NCBI GenBank assembly: GCA_022113835.1
Contig: JAILWY010000025.1
Span: forward strand, 3,906,001-3,970,000
Direction of reading: 5' to 3'
DNA from: Atopsyche davidsoni
Taxonomy: Eukaryota > Arthropoda > Insecta > Trichoptera > Hydrobiosidae
Length of the DNA: 64,000 nucleotides
Shown here: piece by piece, positions 22,680-35,862 of the stretch
Layout: the number at the start of each line of letters is the position of its first letter
Position numbering within the stretch: the first letter of the stretch is position 1
Translations under genes and position numbers: made by a program
Notes under the pieces: model-generated
What the model was told of the DNA's origin: nothing
Databases searched by the model: none
The model's input: the letters and a program-made list of their open reading frames with translations, nothing else

Positions 22680-24813
22680 CAAAGCAACGGTCAATAAATC
22701 TTACGATGGATCTGACTTTGCTCTTAATCTCGCTCTTAACAAAAATAGTGATAGTTTTGTACTGTACCTAAAAATTTACAAGTATAAAATTATGGAAGTA
22801 TTCGTAATATCACTTAATATTCATATTGCATAAGCATCACTGAAAATGTTTTATTATTACTCAAGGTTCTCTTTTTCTGTGTACTTTTCAATCACAACCA
22901 TTAATTATATTATACGGAATTGTCACCAATAAATTATTTATATTGTGTATGCTTTTATTGAATTTCGACATCGTTTTCATACTTAGCAGCGCTTCATGTG
23001 GTAAAATACACAAATTTTATATTTTAACCACATTTTTAATTTATTTATATACTAACAACTAATTTTAATGTTAAATAGTGCATTAAATGTTAAAATACGT
23101 AATCACTAATAGGTAGTAAAAATATTATACTATCTATTTCAATACAAAGTATCTACATATTGTGTTTGATAAAATGAGTAATCATATTAGTATTTATATT
23201 GATGAAACCTTTATTTAATTTATTCAAATACTTTTACCTTGTTTTATATAAGTGTGTTTTTTTTTCTTTACTTTGTATACAAATATCTTCCCCTTTCTCT
23301 TCAACCACTCAACATTACAATGATTTATTAGTTTAAAAAAAATATCTCCTTTATTAACAGACTGGTATTTATATTGTCTTATATATGAGTTAAATTATAG
23401 ACATTCTTCTAAAAAAATTGTATTTATTAATCACTGATTAATGCTTGCTTGTGCTGATAAATTATTTTTTTAATTTTGAAACGGTTATCTTTCAACAGTA
23501 ACATCTTAAAGTAATTACGTAATATTTCATTATTTTATTGATCCATAGAGTGCTGCGAAGCCCAGTCTAGTGTGCATATTATAATTATCTTAACTCAAAT
23601 CTTAGCAACTTCCAGTAGTTCCCAACTGCAGTTACCCACCCCCTCCAGGTTTACTGGGGCATTAAGGGGGGAGATAAGACCCAGACGTTGCTAAAACCTC
23701 TGGGATCGAAAAGTAACGCACGAAAGCATTATGCTCTTGTTTGCGATATTTATGTTTAAAGTCACTTTAGTACTAAACATAATTCTCTACTCGCTTAATA
23801 AAAACTAATTATACCTAAATAAAAATATAATTTTACTTAAATGTACTCCAAGTCAACAAAATATGATACTTTTTTTATTTTGTGTGTGGAAAAGTATTAC
23901 AATTAAACTATTGTTCCTGACATAAAAAATTATTTATAAGGCTTTATTTTGCTAAAAAGCAAACTATATATGTTCTCATGTATTTTTTTAAAGCTTCGTG
24001 TTATCATAATTATTAATTGCATTATTTTCTCTTATACCTTTCAAAGGATCATTTTAAAACTTTTTATCTTATATTCACATTTACTATATGTATATACGTA
24101 TTTAATTCAATTGTCATTATAGTACTCAGGAACTACTTGGTGGAACTCCATTAAGATATTTATTAAAGTATAATATATTATACTGCAGTTTTGATGATAT
24201 GAAAAATGTAAGTAAATAAAAGCCTACTACTCAATTTAAGAAACACGGATTAAATAATCATAATTTAAATTTTTTTCAGTGCTTATTATTTTCAGCAGAC
24301 ACTTGACGTTTTTCATAAAATATTTGTGTGAGAAAATTGCACTTCTCTAAGAAGTACCCAACGTTTTCTTACAAGTACAATAGAAAGTTCTGTATTCTAC
24401 CCTCTCGCATGAAACCCATGACTCCCGTTCACTTTGTCGCATACTATTTGTTGCGTGAAACTGGTCGTAGGCTCTGAAATTACTATATAGTTTGTTATTT
24501 TGTATTTATTTTATGAGCAGTAAACATCCAAGCTATTATATTTTAAGAAAACTTATATAGCTTTGCTACTGCAAGAGCAGTTGCGGATATTTTTGCGGGT
24601 ATCTTGGGGCAGAGTAAGTATTTTAAAAAATTACCTGAATAGTTCAAATCATAGCTGAAGGCTTAATAAATAATCGTGCAAAGTAATAAATTCAAATTAG
24701 ATGACTGCAACAATGTGAAATACGATCCAGGGATGTAAACCTGAAGCTTCTAGAGTATTGCGTTGGTGGAGTTCTCTATTACCTGCAGGTCTGCTAATTC
24801 TCCGGAAGCTCAC
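22680..24813. other. AT-rich spacer
   Basis: Very AT-rich with many homopolymer runs and no gene, tRNA or repeat border recognised. A small GC-rich patch (23630-23710) has no coding support. Confidence 0.5.
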
Positions 24814-24873
24814 CTGGCCCGGGACGCCCGAGGCTGCTGCGACGAGCCTTTGAAACCTGGTAGCTTCTTAATG
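24814..24873 (-). CDS. Candidate 60-nt internal exon, function unknown
   Basis: The minus strand shows an acceptor TTTATATCTCACAG, then 60 GC-rich nucleotides, then a CCAG|GTGAGC donor. Two of three frames are open. One reads KKLPGFKGSSQQPRASRA and another LRSYQVSKARRSSLGRPGP. The length is a multiple of three, as in cassette exons. It could be an upstream exon of the same minus-strand gene as 7591-7738 or of another gene. There is no homology evidence. Confidence 0.3.
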
Positions 24874-25519
24874 CTGTGAGATATAAAGAACGTAGAAGGC
24901 GCTTTCTTGGAGTTAATTTGTGAGTCTCAGGGGCTGTTACTGCTAGAAATAATCACATTTTCTTGACTAATTTTGATTCTAAAATTTTCAATATATAACA
25001 TTTTTCCATTGAAATTCGCACTGGTCTGAAAAAACGTGATGGTTTGAATGTTCGTGAAGCCGTTTTAAAGCCTTGTAAAAGACAAGCGTTTCGTACTAAT
25101 TATCAAAAATACTATTCTTATATAAAGCCTTGTGCTTTTTGAAACCTTTGTGAGATGTGAAAATAGCTTTTATTATAAAAATACATCAAAAGATCCAAAA
25201 TAATTTTGTTTAAAAATAAAAATATTTTTTTTGTGTTTTATAAAGCGATAGCTTTGATCCGGAGACGTTACATATTTTTAATTATTTCAAAGAAATATTC
25301 GCTACAGTGTATTTTTAAAAAAGTTATTGTTTCCAATAAATTTTACTTTGTAATAAGGCAAAGTTCCTTACGCATTGCTTCGATATTTCTCTAAGGCAAT
25401 TAATATCAAACGAAATTACTCGCATTTAAAAACTTTGGCGAACTTTCGGAGTGGGTGCCCCCAGCAGAGGCCCGTCGCCCACCGGACCCCGAGGTCGTTA
25501 ATAATGCGAACAAACTTAC

Positions 25520-25544
25520 AGCTACTACTGACTAAGACTCGAGA
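25520..25544 (-). CDS. Candidate 25-nt microexon
   Basis: The minus strand has a strong acceptor, TTGGCTTTTTTCAG, only 25 nt before a strong AGCT|GTAAGT donor at 25519. One frame is fully open (SRVLVSSS). The pairing of two near-consensus sites is notable but could occur by chance in this much intronic sequence. It lies on the same strand as the candidate exon at 24814. Confidence 0.2.
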
Positions 25545-28500
25545 CTGAAAAAAGCCAATTAATGTTACAAAAGCTTTTTTTCTAACACAACCTGAAACAG
25601 CACTAATAACTACTTGTCACAGTTTGTGTATATTTTTTCTGCTCCTGCAGAGACAGAATTAACTAATAAAAGTATTTTCGTAACTTTTTCTGAGATTTTC
25701 TGTGTATTTTGGTTCAACCCCACGAAGAAAGTAAATTACACAAAGTTCGTATACTTAAAGTTATTGAGTTATCTGCAAAGACTTGTGTAATTTGTTGTAC
25801 TAAATGTTCAAACAACAGTTATGTGTAGCAAAAACGATAGCTTTTAATTGCATGCACTCTTTGGGGTCCAAATCTAACAAAGCCTATAAAACGAAAAAAT
25901 AAACCATATATAGTCATTTTAATATATTAATTTAGACAACATTATCGTTTTGAGTTTGGCGAATTTTGAAATTGACTTAGTCCTTAAATATTATGAAATC
26001 TACTGTTTTGCTAAAATGCTTGTATTAAACCAATTTTTTGGCTTGATTAAAAGTGCCAAAATTAAAAAGGTGTACAATTTATCAAACCTAGACATGGCGA
26101 AAAACCTAAGAAAAGTAATACATTCGTTGTTTGTAGTATTAGACTTAATTAAAATGATTCAATAATGAAATTTTTCGTTTCGATTAAACTTAGCGTCTAA
26201 GATAACGATCAGATATAATTTCAAAACTTTGAAATAGTTTTTCAATATAAAGTCGTGATAAATTCAAGTTTTGTTTATTTTGATACTTTGGCTAATTTGA
26301 ATTTTCATAAAACGCATAGATACTTCAAACTCAACGAATCACAATGATCAAAGTTTTATTGATTTTGTTTGCACACCGCTGCAGTTTTTTTTTAAATGAA
26401 AAACGACAGTCTATGATCAAAACCACCAATATATATATATAAGCCCTCCGGAATTTAAAATAAATTCAAACTTTTTATAATAATATTAAATTTAAATCTT
26501 CAGTCGGAAACGAGAATACAGTTTACTAGAAGAAATAAATAAATGAAACATCAAATATAAATTCCAGCTTTGAGATTGCGATCATTTTAATTATAACGAT
26601 GATGATGATGATCATTATCTTTTAACCATTTGGCTATTCATATTTTTATTACTTATCTCTAGTATTACAAAAAATCAATCAAAACTTTTTAATTACTTTA
26701 ATATATATATTGTTAATTCCTTCAAGCAATTTATAATTACTCAGTTAAGGATGAGTGGTTAATAAAAATTAGATGCTACAGTATTTCAATATATAGTTTT
26801 TATTCTTTGGTTAAATTTCATTTGGTACTGTATGAACAAAAAAAATTAAAAATGTGGATGTGTCAACCATATAAGCCGATATAAATGTTACTGGGATAAA
26901 ACATTTCTTTTCGAGTAAAACTAATGAATAGCGCAAAACTCCACCTTACTTCGACTTTGTTTGTGGCGTTTATTTCAATCGTGCTTGTGTAAATTAATTA
27001 TTTGTAAAACACTCTAATAAATGGCTCAGCAAGCAACCTCAGGCTCTTGTAAAGAGGTGGCTCAGTCAAGAGTGGGGTTCTGTCATCCATTGTCTTCAGT
27101 ACCAACAAGCATAACGCGGTCCTTAAACCTGTTTCAGAGATCGAACCGAGAGAAAATAAATGCCAAGTCAACAACTTTACATCTTTGTTTTATCGTTTTT
27201 TATCTTAAGTTTTGAAGCGTAATCGAAATGAAGTACCCGTCATTTTTCACTTAATTTACCTGAAGCTTCAAAATGGAGACGGCACTTGCTCTTCGTGAAA
27301 TCAATATTTTGAATTATTTCTCACTGTGCTTAAGATAAATTTATTTAATATAAGATATCAGGTGATACACAAAAAAAGCCACAATATTTTATTTTATATT
27401 TAAAGTGTCGTTATATACAAGTGCTTTTATCTGCTATACCTATTAATATATACTTAGCATTTTATTAAAAAATATCATCCACTTTTCCCAAGACCTTATA
27501 AAAAGTGATTAAACAATATTTAACGGATTTTTTGAATACTGTAATTTTGTAACTAAATTTTTAATGCAGCGTTAAGAACGTATTATTTTTATTAATATAT
27601 TAGAATTATCAAATAAATAAAATCCCACATAGTTTACTTTAGTGCTGATTTGAGAGGAAATATTAAGGCTGTTTTTGTGATGCACGAAAATCTGGCGACT
27701 CTCTGTCTCTATAGACCGGTCCATAAATGCCTATGTCGTGAAGATTGTGCCAAGTTTTGTTTATAATGACAGCGTTTGTTGTTTATAGTTGAAGAAATAA
27801 TCGACTTGTTTTAACAATTAATCTTTTTTAACTGAATTTTACCAAATAATCGGAGAATTATATATATATTCCAGTTCAGTCATTTCCTATCGAATATTCG
27901 AGTTTTTGGCCTGCGATTTCTAATGATTCGTATTTTTGTTGATAAATGATTTTTTACATAAATTATCGATTATCTTAAGATTCGGTTTTGGTCTTCGTCT
28001 AAAAATGTTTATATCGATTATTAATAAAAATCGATCTATCGATTATGCACATCGTTAGTCTGTGCCAACATCCTTGTGCCTGAAACATATAAGGGTTATA
28101 AATTGCTTGTCACTTCTTTGTTTGCTCTTGATTGGATAACTTTGTGAGATAAAAATATCAAACTATTTCTTACGCCTCTTTGTAGAGTGTTCGCAAGACA
28201 TGTTGTTTTATTTAAGCATAATAGCTTTTCAAGGTTTCGAGGAGAAAATCGATTCATTTCGGAAGTTTTAGAGATGTGCGCATCGGATTATACAAAATAT
28301 TTCCCAAAATGCCTTTGTGTATAGAACAGAATGTATTAAAATCATAAATAATATCATCTGCTCATCACAGACTAAAAACAATACCTAGTAATTAAAAAAT
28401 AATAACTTGCTTAAAACAACAAATATAAATACCTGTATTGCTAAAGACCAAGCCAACTTTTGATAGCAACAAATGTGATCTCACAGTTCATAAATAGTCA

Positions 28501-29880
28501 TATTTGTTACAACAATACGAATTAAATATTATTGTATTATAAACAGGGAGTATTGTAAATCGATTGTCGATGATTAATGTATATTAGGTTTATTTTATTT
28601 CTTGGAATAAATCATAAACAAAATTGTCTCCAAAATACAAAAAAAACAGGTGCAAAATACAGGTTTGACTTCAAACACAAATTCATCTCAACAATAGTAT
28701 CGGTGCAAAAAAGCTCCAATCTGACATTTCCGGTACAGGATTAATGTATAACATGCCCTCCGTACTGGGAAATCTTGTATTTTATTTATATTTGAAGTAA
28801 AATATTTACCAGACAATGTGTAAGGCCCGTTACGCATTGAAAAAATAGATAAAAATTCGGAGCACGGATCGGAAAGCAGAAAGCTCTTTATATACGCACG
28901 ATCTGCCCGCCAGAGCTTCTCAATCGGAGCTTTAATCCTCTGATTTCCATCGGATTTGTACAAAACATAACAAATATACAACATCTTTTATTTTCATTCA
29001 AAATCACGATGTCGCTAATTAAATTCACTTTGAATGGGTTAATTTTAAAGTGTGGTATGAAACGCGATATGCGGAATAAAGCACATGAGCCACATTGTTG
29101 ACGACAGTGACTTCGGCGTACGAAAAAAGATATATAGCCATATTTTTGGAGCTGTGTTTCATGTTGGAGGCAGCATTTATATGTACACATTATATTATTG
29201 GTATTTCAGTGATTAACGCATTTGTTACTGGCCGTTAAAAATATACTTTTTTATATTCACAACAGGGTAGTTTACTTTGTAATATTACATATTTAAGTAG
29301 TCAATGGGTTACTTGCAATTATAACCAAAAAAGTATAAATATGCACATCTCATGGTAAATGACGCAAGTCAAGCCGAGATTTGAGGCTCCACGAACCATC
29401 ACAGAGGAAGCTGTGCCCTGAAAAATGTTCAGGGAAGTCGCGGCACAAGATCATGAAAATTTTACCTCCTGGCTGTTTTGATACTTTGACCCTCTGCGTG
29501 ACAGCTTTATAGGAGCCGAGATAATGGACGGAGGACGCAAAGCGAGCAGTTATTTTTAAAAATATTTTGTCACGATGCTGTGTATATTTTTATACGTAAT
29601 TAAAATATTTTTATATTAGGACAAAAATGTTTCAGTATTATTTATATTGCACGTGAAATCGGTAATTGGCAAGGACTAGACAAAAACTGCACTGTATTTT
29701 CAGTTACTATAAAAGTGGGCAAACTTTGAATATATGTATTTTATAACTTTTCAGGCTTTTGAATCAAATTATTTTTTATAAAATATATTTTAAAAGTATT
29801 AAACATTCATGGACGAATCATATTATAAATAACTATAACACCAATAAACTTTTTGTGAAGCTATTTGAAGGTAAAAATAA
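25545..29880. other. AT-rich spacer
   Basis: No gene recognised. A (GAT)n microsatellite is at 26599-26612 and (AT)n runs are near 26427 and 27861. The words CGATTATGCACATCG (28040-28054) and GATGTGCGCATCGG (28273-28286) resemble ends of some hAT elements, but no pair of borders could be defined. A GC-richer patch at 29360-29560 includes a 7-bp hairpin CCCTGAA..TTCAGGG. Confidence 0.4.
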
Positions 29881-30020
29881 TAATGATAAAGGTAACATTG
29901 TATTCTTTCTTCACTTTGAGTTTATTATATATTTTGCAAGTCTATTGGTCGAAACTAGTCATGCAAAAAATATAATAAACTCAAAGTGAAGAAAGAATAC
30001 AAAGTTACCTGTATCATTAT
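29881..30020. mobile_element. Foldback/MITE-like hairpin, about 58-nt arms
   Basis: The left arm (29881-29938) and right arm (29962-30020) are near-perfect inverted copies built around CTTCACTTTGAGTTTATTAT, separated by about 23 nt. Beyond the right arm, 30021-30072 is a reversed relative of 36253-36305 (GATCTTGATGAGGGACAAGG), so a longer element has lost one side. There is no coding capacity. Confidence 0.7.
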
Positions 30021-30699
30021 AAAAAAATGGATCATCACATATCAAATTCCTTGTCCCTCATCAAGATCATACCTCTTTTTTGATATCTGAAAAGATAAAC
30101 AATATTTTAAGTATAGCACCGCTTACATTCCACGAATGATAATAAAAAAAAATAATGCAGACAATGTTTGTTTCTCTCGCGAACATCAGTACATGCACTA
30201 CTGATATGTGTAAACTGTGCAAGTGATATACAGGCGTTTTGAAATATTTTAGAATGAATGAATAATCAAGCATTTAATCAATACTTGTTATTTCGCAGTT
30301 ATGTGTAGAGCAATTAATTATTATTAATAAAAATATTTTTTTTTAAATATTAAATAACGATACGCGAGCCGCGGGTGGGGCGCACCACAAGTGGGCATAA
30401 AGAGCCTCGCATTGGGGCCGTCCCTCTGATTCGATAACAGGAGTTGACGCGCCCGGCACGAGAGCCATTACGGGGCCCACTCGCGCGTCCTACAAATTGA
30501 ATGTGCGCCACCCCCCTCGCGGGACCCCTCAGGTTAATCTAGATTTAAATTCTCCAGGTATTCGTGCATTGCTCCTAATAAGACAGGTGATAAAAGGCGT
30601 ATATGTGCTTAAAAAAAAAATACGCATAGGCTTTGCAGCGACTTGCAATTTTATATTTAAAACAATATATATGAAAGTGATTAATTATTTTATGTTTTC

Positions 30700-30740
30700 T
30701 TCTTCATCAGGTGCTTCTTCTCAGAAGAGGTTTGGTTAGG
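30700..30740 (+). repeat. Dispersed repeat fragment (AGGTGCTTCT family)
   Basis: CTTCTTCATCAGGTGCTTCT followed by TCTCAGAAGAGGTTTGG matches the fragments at 31058-31115 (+) and 19545-19590 (-). Only the core is shared here. The right flank passes into a TTAGG doublet. Confidence 0.5.
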
Positions 30741-31057
30741 TTAGGTAATATTGCATACGAGTTTCAGGCGACTATTTCTGATGTACAAGATTTCAACAAT
30801 TTCAATAAATACGTTTTCATTTTTCTTTTTAGAACAAAATTGATAAAAATTAAGCATTGAAATATTTGTAATATACTCTTATTATTAAATACATTTACAA
30901 TTAAATTGGTAAATCAAAAACGTTTATATTTATTCAATGCTGATCGTTTTGCTTTCATGCTTAGTTGGAATCGTCATACTGAATATTCTGCCTTAGGATA
31001 CTAACAATGCATGTTGGTTTTGTATTCCAATTAAATACAAAATAATAATAAATAAAT

Positions 31058-31135
31058 CTTCTTCATCAAGTGCCTCTCCTCAGAGGAGGTTGGCGACCAT
31101 TTCACTGAGCATATACTTATGCTGAGCCAGTGTTC
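31058..31135 (+). repeat. Dispersed repeat fragment (AGTGCCTCTCC family)
   Basis: This is the longest member of the family in the window: CTTCTTCATCAAGTGCCTCT, CCTCAGAGGAGGTTGGCGAC and ATTTCACTGAGCATATACTT. It aligns with the reverse complement of 19510-19590. The following GC-richer block to 31440 may be part of the same element. It holds an 83-codon plus frame of unclear meaning. Confidence 0.5.
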
Positions 31136-33144
31136 ATGGTTTTCTAAAGGGAAAACAGTTTAGTGAATCCCCGGATTTTATATTGGAAATCTGCGTATTG
31201 CTGCTGACCAATAGCATTATTATAAACCCTTTCTTTACAAAGCTCTGGCGTTTAGATCTGATACTCCTTCAGCAGCAAGCTACAGAAGCAATAGCAGATC
31301 CCTTCATCTTGTCAAGGTACTTTCTGAGCACATCCCTCCACGATCATTCCAAGTCCACTACTCCATTACTGATCAGAGTACGTAATGGCAGCCATGGGAA
31401 AGCGAGAAGGCTATGTTTTCACATTTTATGGTAACATTGGCATCTTCAAGCAGAGTTAGGTTTTTTAGACTATTTAAAAATTAACATATTTACAATGAGT
31501 CTACAAAGCCTTACTCTGCTTGAAGAGGCGAAACTGGTAAAGGCAATAAATGAGGAGTAAAAACAACACTAAATATTTCATATAGAATTTTACGAGATAC
31601 TTTATATCAATTTTATATATTTTACATTGAATTAAAAAAAATTGGTTGACTACCCTGTGTCTGTTTCTCAACATATTTATACATAATGATTCGCGAATCC
31701 GATACAAAAAATATTAATAAAGCTACTGGTAATATTGATTTCACTTGCATATAACGACTAAGCTCGTCGATTCGTGTGTTTTATTTTCTTTTTGGTTGAA
31801 AATATTTTTTTTGCCTTCAAACGTCGTACGAAAGCACAGATTTTGTGAAAGTATTTTATTTTCAATGTTTCCCCTATGTTTTCTGTAAATCTAGTTCAAA
31901 ACGAGCCAGAACAAAAGGTTCAGTGGGACATAACAATAAATGTATACATAAGAAATAATTTGGTATAGTATTCCGGCTATCCCGAGGAGCCCAGTATGTA
32001 GGCGAGCTTCCCCAAAGCCTGCGAATTCTTTCTCCGGGAGGAAAAAATAGTTAGAGTTCATATTGCTTTTACGAATATTCCTTAGTATTTCAAAATATTT
32101 TACTTATTTGCTATAAAAGCTTTTCTATAAAGAGTTGGGCTCTGTGTCGCACATTCTCAACTTCCCATTGTACTCGTGAAGAAGCGGTTGATTTTTTTCA
32201 TCCCTCAATTCCAGGGATTCGAAGAAAATCAAGCCCCAAATGAATATGGAAATAGTTTGTTGAAATGAAAGTTGTATGTATATTTTGTATTATATGGCTA
32301 TAACTCAAAAGCATTTGTGTCATATTTCAATGTATGGTTACTATATGAATGGATTATCAGAATAAATTTGTTTATAAATAATTAAAATATCAGTATGATG
32401 CTTTGTGAATGCTTTCTGAGAAAAAAGACTTAATGCAAAATTAACAAATATTTTCTCTAAAATATACTAATTGATATATGAAATATATAGTGAGGAAACT
32501 ACTGTATCTATTATTGTTTTTTATCTTCATATTAATACATTGTAAATAATACACGATGCCTATACACAAAACTGAATTTCATAGCAATATTTTTCAGTTT
32601 TTGTTTAGAATTTTTACAATTTTTCAGGATTTACTTTCTTAGGAACAAGGCCTGCGTTGTTTGGCGGAGGTTTTTGTGTATTATTTAAACTTTATTTACG
32701 TGAAAAACACAAACTTGGAAAGTAAACAGGTTTGTAAGATTGCCCTCCACTACGTGCGTACTACAACAAAATTCTCCCTTTTTCCATAGTTTGAACTTCT
32801 CACCTCACTTTCCACAAAAAAACTTACTTTCGTTCTCTCAATAAACCAAATACGAAACTTAATATTTATTTATTTTTAAATCTGATGCAAAATATTATTA
32901 TTTTTCTCGTCTCTTTTCCCGTGCCGACAATTTGCATACTTTATGTATTCACAATACACTGCCCTTTTTTGGTATTTACTGAATTACTTGTTACTTGCTA
33001 GTAGAATAAATTAAATTATTTTTTTCATTGTATTAAATATATTTTATTGACTTGAGTTTGTATTAGAATATATTTTGACTAATAACTGTCTAGCCACATA
33101 TTTAGATTTATTAAGCAATCAAGGTAAAAAGTTTCACACTTGCA

Positions 33145-33225
33145 GGCACAGTAACACAATTGGCAAAAAGTATTAAGCCGCTATAGTCGTAGAATTTGTG
33201 GTTTAAATCTCATCGATTTCGAGAT
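33145..33225 (+). repeat. tRNA-like SINE fragment
   Basis: An A-box-like CAGTAACACAATTGGC, an anticodon-arm-like stretch (GCCGCTATAGTCGTAG) and a B-box-like GTGGTTTAAATCTC follow at tRNA spacing. The stems have decayed, so it is not a functional tRNA gene. Confidence 0.4.
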
Positions 33226-35376
33226 AAAAAAATATTATAAATTAATTGACTATTGTATTCAAAAAGTTTTTAAATTAAATTTAATTTAAATACAGTATAA
33301 ATGAAGCAAACAACTCAATATAACTTAAATTCCATCATGAAATCTGGCGTTGTGTGCCTTCTGCAAAGTAAAACATGAAAAACACACAAAGTGCGTAAAA
33401 CTTTTCAATCTATCGACGTTTTATGAATAATACCTGAAAAAATATTTGAATTTGTTTATACGACTGTTAAATAGCTCGCAGCCATTTTCAAGATATCTAA
33501 AAACTTTTTTGTATCTTCATTGACCTGAGTTCATCTCCTTGTTCTTCAGGGTACAAACTTAAATAGTTTATTCAACAATTATATTAATAATAAATAAATA
33601 AAAGTCTGTATGTATTACATATGTATTTTTTTTAAAATCTCATATACTGCTTATATAAGTTTTAATTTCTTATTTATCGATTTTGTTATTTTGTGGTGTC
33701 TTAAAAAATTTTCTTGTTCCCAAAAAATTTAAAATGGATATTTTACATGAAAAAAGTATAAAAATGATGTTTTGTCTTATAAATACATAACTATTAGGTA
33801 ATAACTATTTCATATAAGTTTTAGTAGCACGTGTTTGGAGCTTTCAATTTCATGTTTCAACATCACAGTTGATCAAACACGCGTAGAGACATAAAGACGA
33901 TTTCGCGTTTATACCAAATTGTGTAATTATCAAGACGTGTCATTAATTTATTTATAATATAACAAATTAATAACAATTATACTTTAAATATTGGAAGGTG
34001 TTAAAGGGGAAATGTTTAATTTACAGCCTACGTGTAAGAGTGTCTAGCAGGTGCTGAAAACTCCTAATGGTTACTAAAAACGTGAAAACGGAAATGCTTC
34101 TCTGAAATCATCACATTTCACAGGAAAAGGGTTGTTACCTTTGGCAGATCCGTCCATGTTTAATTCATAGAAAAACGGACTGAAAATTACCGTTTAGATG
34201 TTGCATAATATATGGCATATCATATAATATAGGAATAAGTACAGAGCTTATAATATTTTATTTATTTCTTTAAATATTTATAAGTACAGTTGAAGAGTAT
34301 ATTGTATTTACTTAAATTTTTAACACAATAACAAAATCTAATTCAGTCCCCATGGAATTGTAATCATCAAAACCCCAGAGTACAAAGTGGTTCAGAGACA
34401 CACATGACTGCAATATAATAAATTATTTAGCAATTCACAGAAAAAAATATTTTTAGGCACCGTATTTTTGCCATTGAAAAAATATTTCGGGGACTATTCT
34501 CGGCTTTTCCACGTGAAATAATATAAATGTGGATTCATTATAAATATTTAAGAATGATCTTTGGGTGATTTTTTTTATTTCTAAATACGAGTCTGACACT
34601 TTGGTGAAAAACGCAAGCATAGTAAAAGTACAAAATTAAAACACCTGTATATGCTTGCGGACCTGTTAAATATTCAATAATAACAGTTGTATAAGTGGTT
34701 TAAAGTTTTGACCTGGTCCAATCTCCGTCCAGATAAATTAATTTGCATAACAGTTACATTTGATTTATTAATTTTTTTTAATGCTGCATTAGTACAAGAA
34801 TATATTAAAGTCTTTAAATAATAAAAATGGCAGGTCGTTTCAAAATATTCATTGAATTTTAAATCATAATAGGCTTGTTTGAGCAGACGATCGGAATGAT
34901 TAGGCGATTTGCGCTATTGAATGCAGGCTGCAGTGGGAGTGGCTTCAGCAAACCAGGACATCAACTTCCTGAAAGTTTATCGCAATCTGGTCTCCATTGT
35001 TGTCTTCCGGCCAAGTGATTCCTTACAATTCACTTTGCAGATCGAAGGCTGTATAATAATTCAGGCCGCGTGCCGCGCCTAACGAGGCAGTTTGTATGCG
35101 GCCGGGTAAGAACACAGATTTGATCTGATTTCCAGCCTGTTAGGTTATGGGTTTTTGTGGTTTGTATCTAACGCGTTTATGGTTTTATGTGATTGGCGGT
35201 CTCGCTGCCAATTTATTGATTGGATTTACACGAATTACATTGCTCGAGATAATATAAGAAGCGTTAATAAATTCCGAGCTTTACGACGAATGTTTTCATC
35301 CGTCTTCTCGTAAACAATTATAACGAATATTATTTAATAAAAGTTCAATTCAATATTTTTGAATTGAAATATTATA

Positions 35377-35646
35377 CGAGGGCGGTCCGATAAGTACTTA
35401 GCCTACTAAAGAATAACGAAAATTTTGGAAAAGTGGCGATTTATTTCTCAAAATAGTCTCTCCAACTTCTTTAACCCATCTGAAACATACGTTTTCTCGA
35501 TATCTGCAAAGTGGGCCTCCGTGGCGGCGATAACCTCCTCATTCGACTTGATTTTCTGCGAGGCGAGTGACTTTTTCAAGTGTGGAAACAAAAAAAAAAT
35601 CGCACGAGGCCAAATCTGAAGAATACGGTGCAATTCGACCAATTTG
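35377..35646 (-). pseudogene. Truncated mariner transposase and terminal repeat
   Basis: The plus-strand edge CGAGGGCGGTCCGATAAGTA, next to TA (35375-35376), is a mariner-type terminal inverted repeat. On the minus strand, residues typical of the transposase C-terminus follow. SSDLASCDFFF carries the third catalytic Asp of the mariner D,D34D triad. After a frame change come LFPHLKKSLASQK and SNEEVIAATEAHFADIEKTY. The C-terminal region has lost sequence between KKLE and a GDYFEK-stop ending that remains in another frame. The 5' two thirds and the other terminal repeat are absent, so it is dead. Confidence 0.85.
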
Positions 35647-35769
35647 GCCGTTTATAAATATTTTATATATTTTGATTCAAAATAAAATACTTTCAGCAAT
35701 GTACAATTGTTTGTAGGCGAGAATACTATAAAAAAATTCAATATTTTTGAATTCCATTTTAATATTTTT

Positions 35770-35862
35770 GAGTAAAATACTTGAGTGATTTTCCACATGT
35801 TCGTTTTTATTTTAGTTTCGCCAACCTTTCAACATGTGGAAAATCACTCAAGTATTTTACTC
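35770..35862. repeat. Perfect hairpin with 31-nt arms
   Basis: The left arm 35770-35800 and right arm 35832-35862 are exact reverse complements (AATACTTGAGTGATTTTCCA core) with a 31-nt loop containing GTTTCGCCAACCTTTC. The left arm and loop match the dispersed block at 3185-3250. The right arm is an inverted copy of the left, implying that two elements joined head-to-head or a foldback was copied. Confidence 0.8.

Larger units (their letters stand above)
30075..35376. other. AT-rich spacer with GC-rich patches
   Basis: No gene recognised. A strongly GC-rich block at 30360-30540 (CGAGCCGCGGGTGGGGCGCA) and another at 34900-35230 interrupt AT-rich DNA. In the latter, TTCAG at 35060-35064 and GGTAAGA at 35107-35113 bound a 41-nt GC-rich segment that could be a plus-strand exon. 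An inverted ATTGGC(N9)GCCAAT pair is at 35192-35212, beside TTTATTGATTGG, a homeodomain-type word. Confidence 0.35.
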
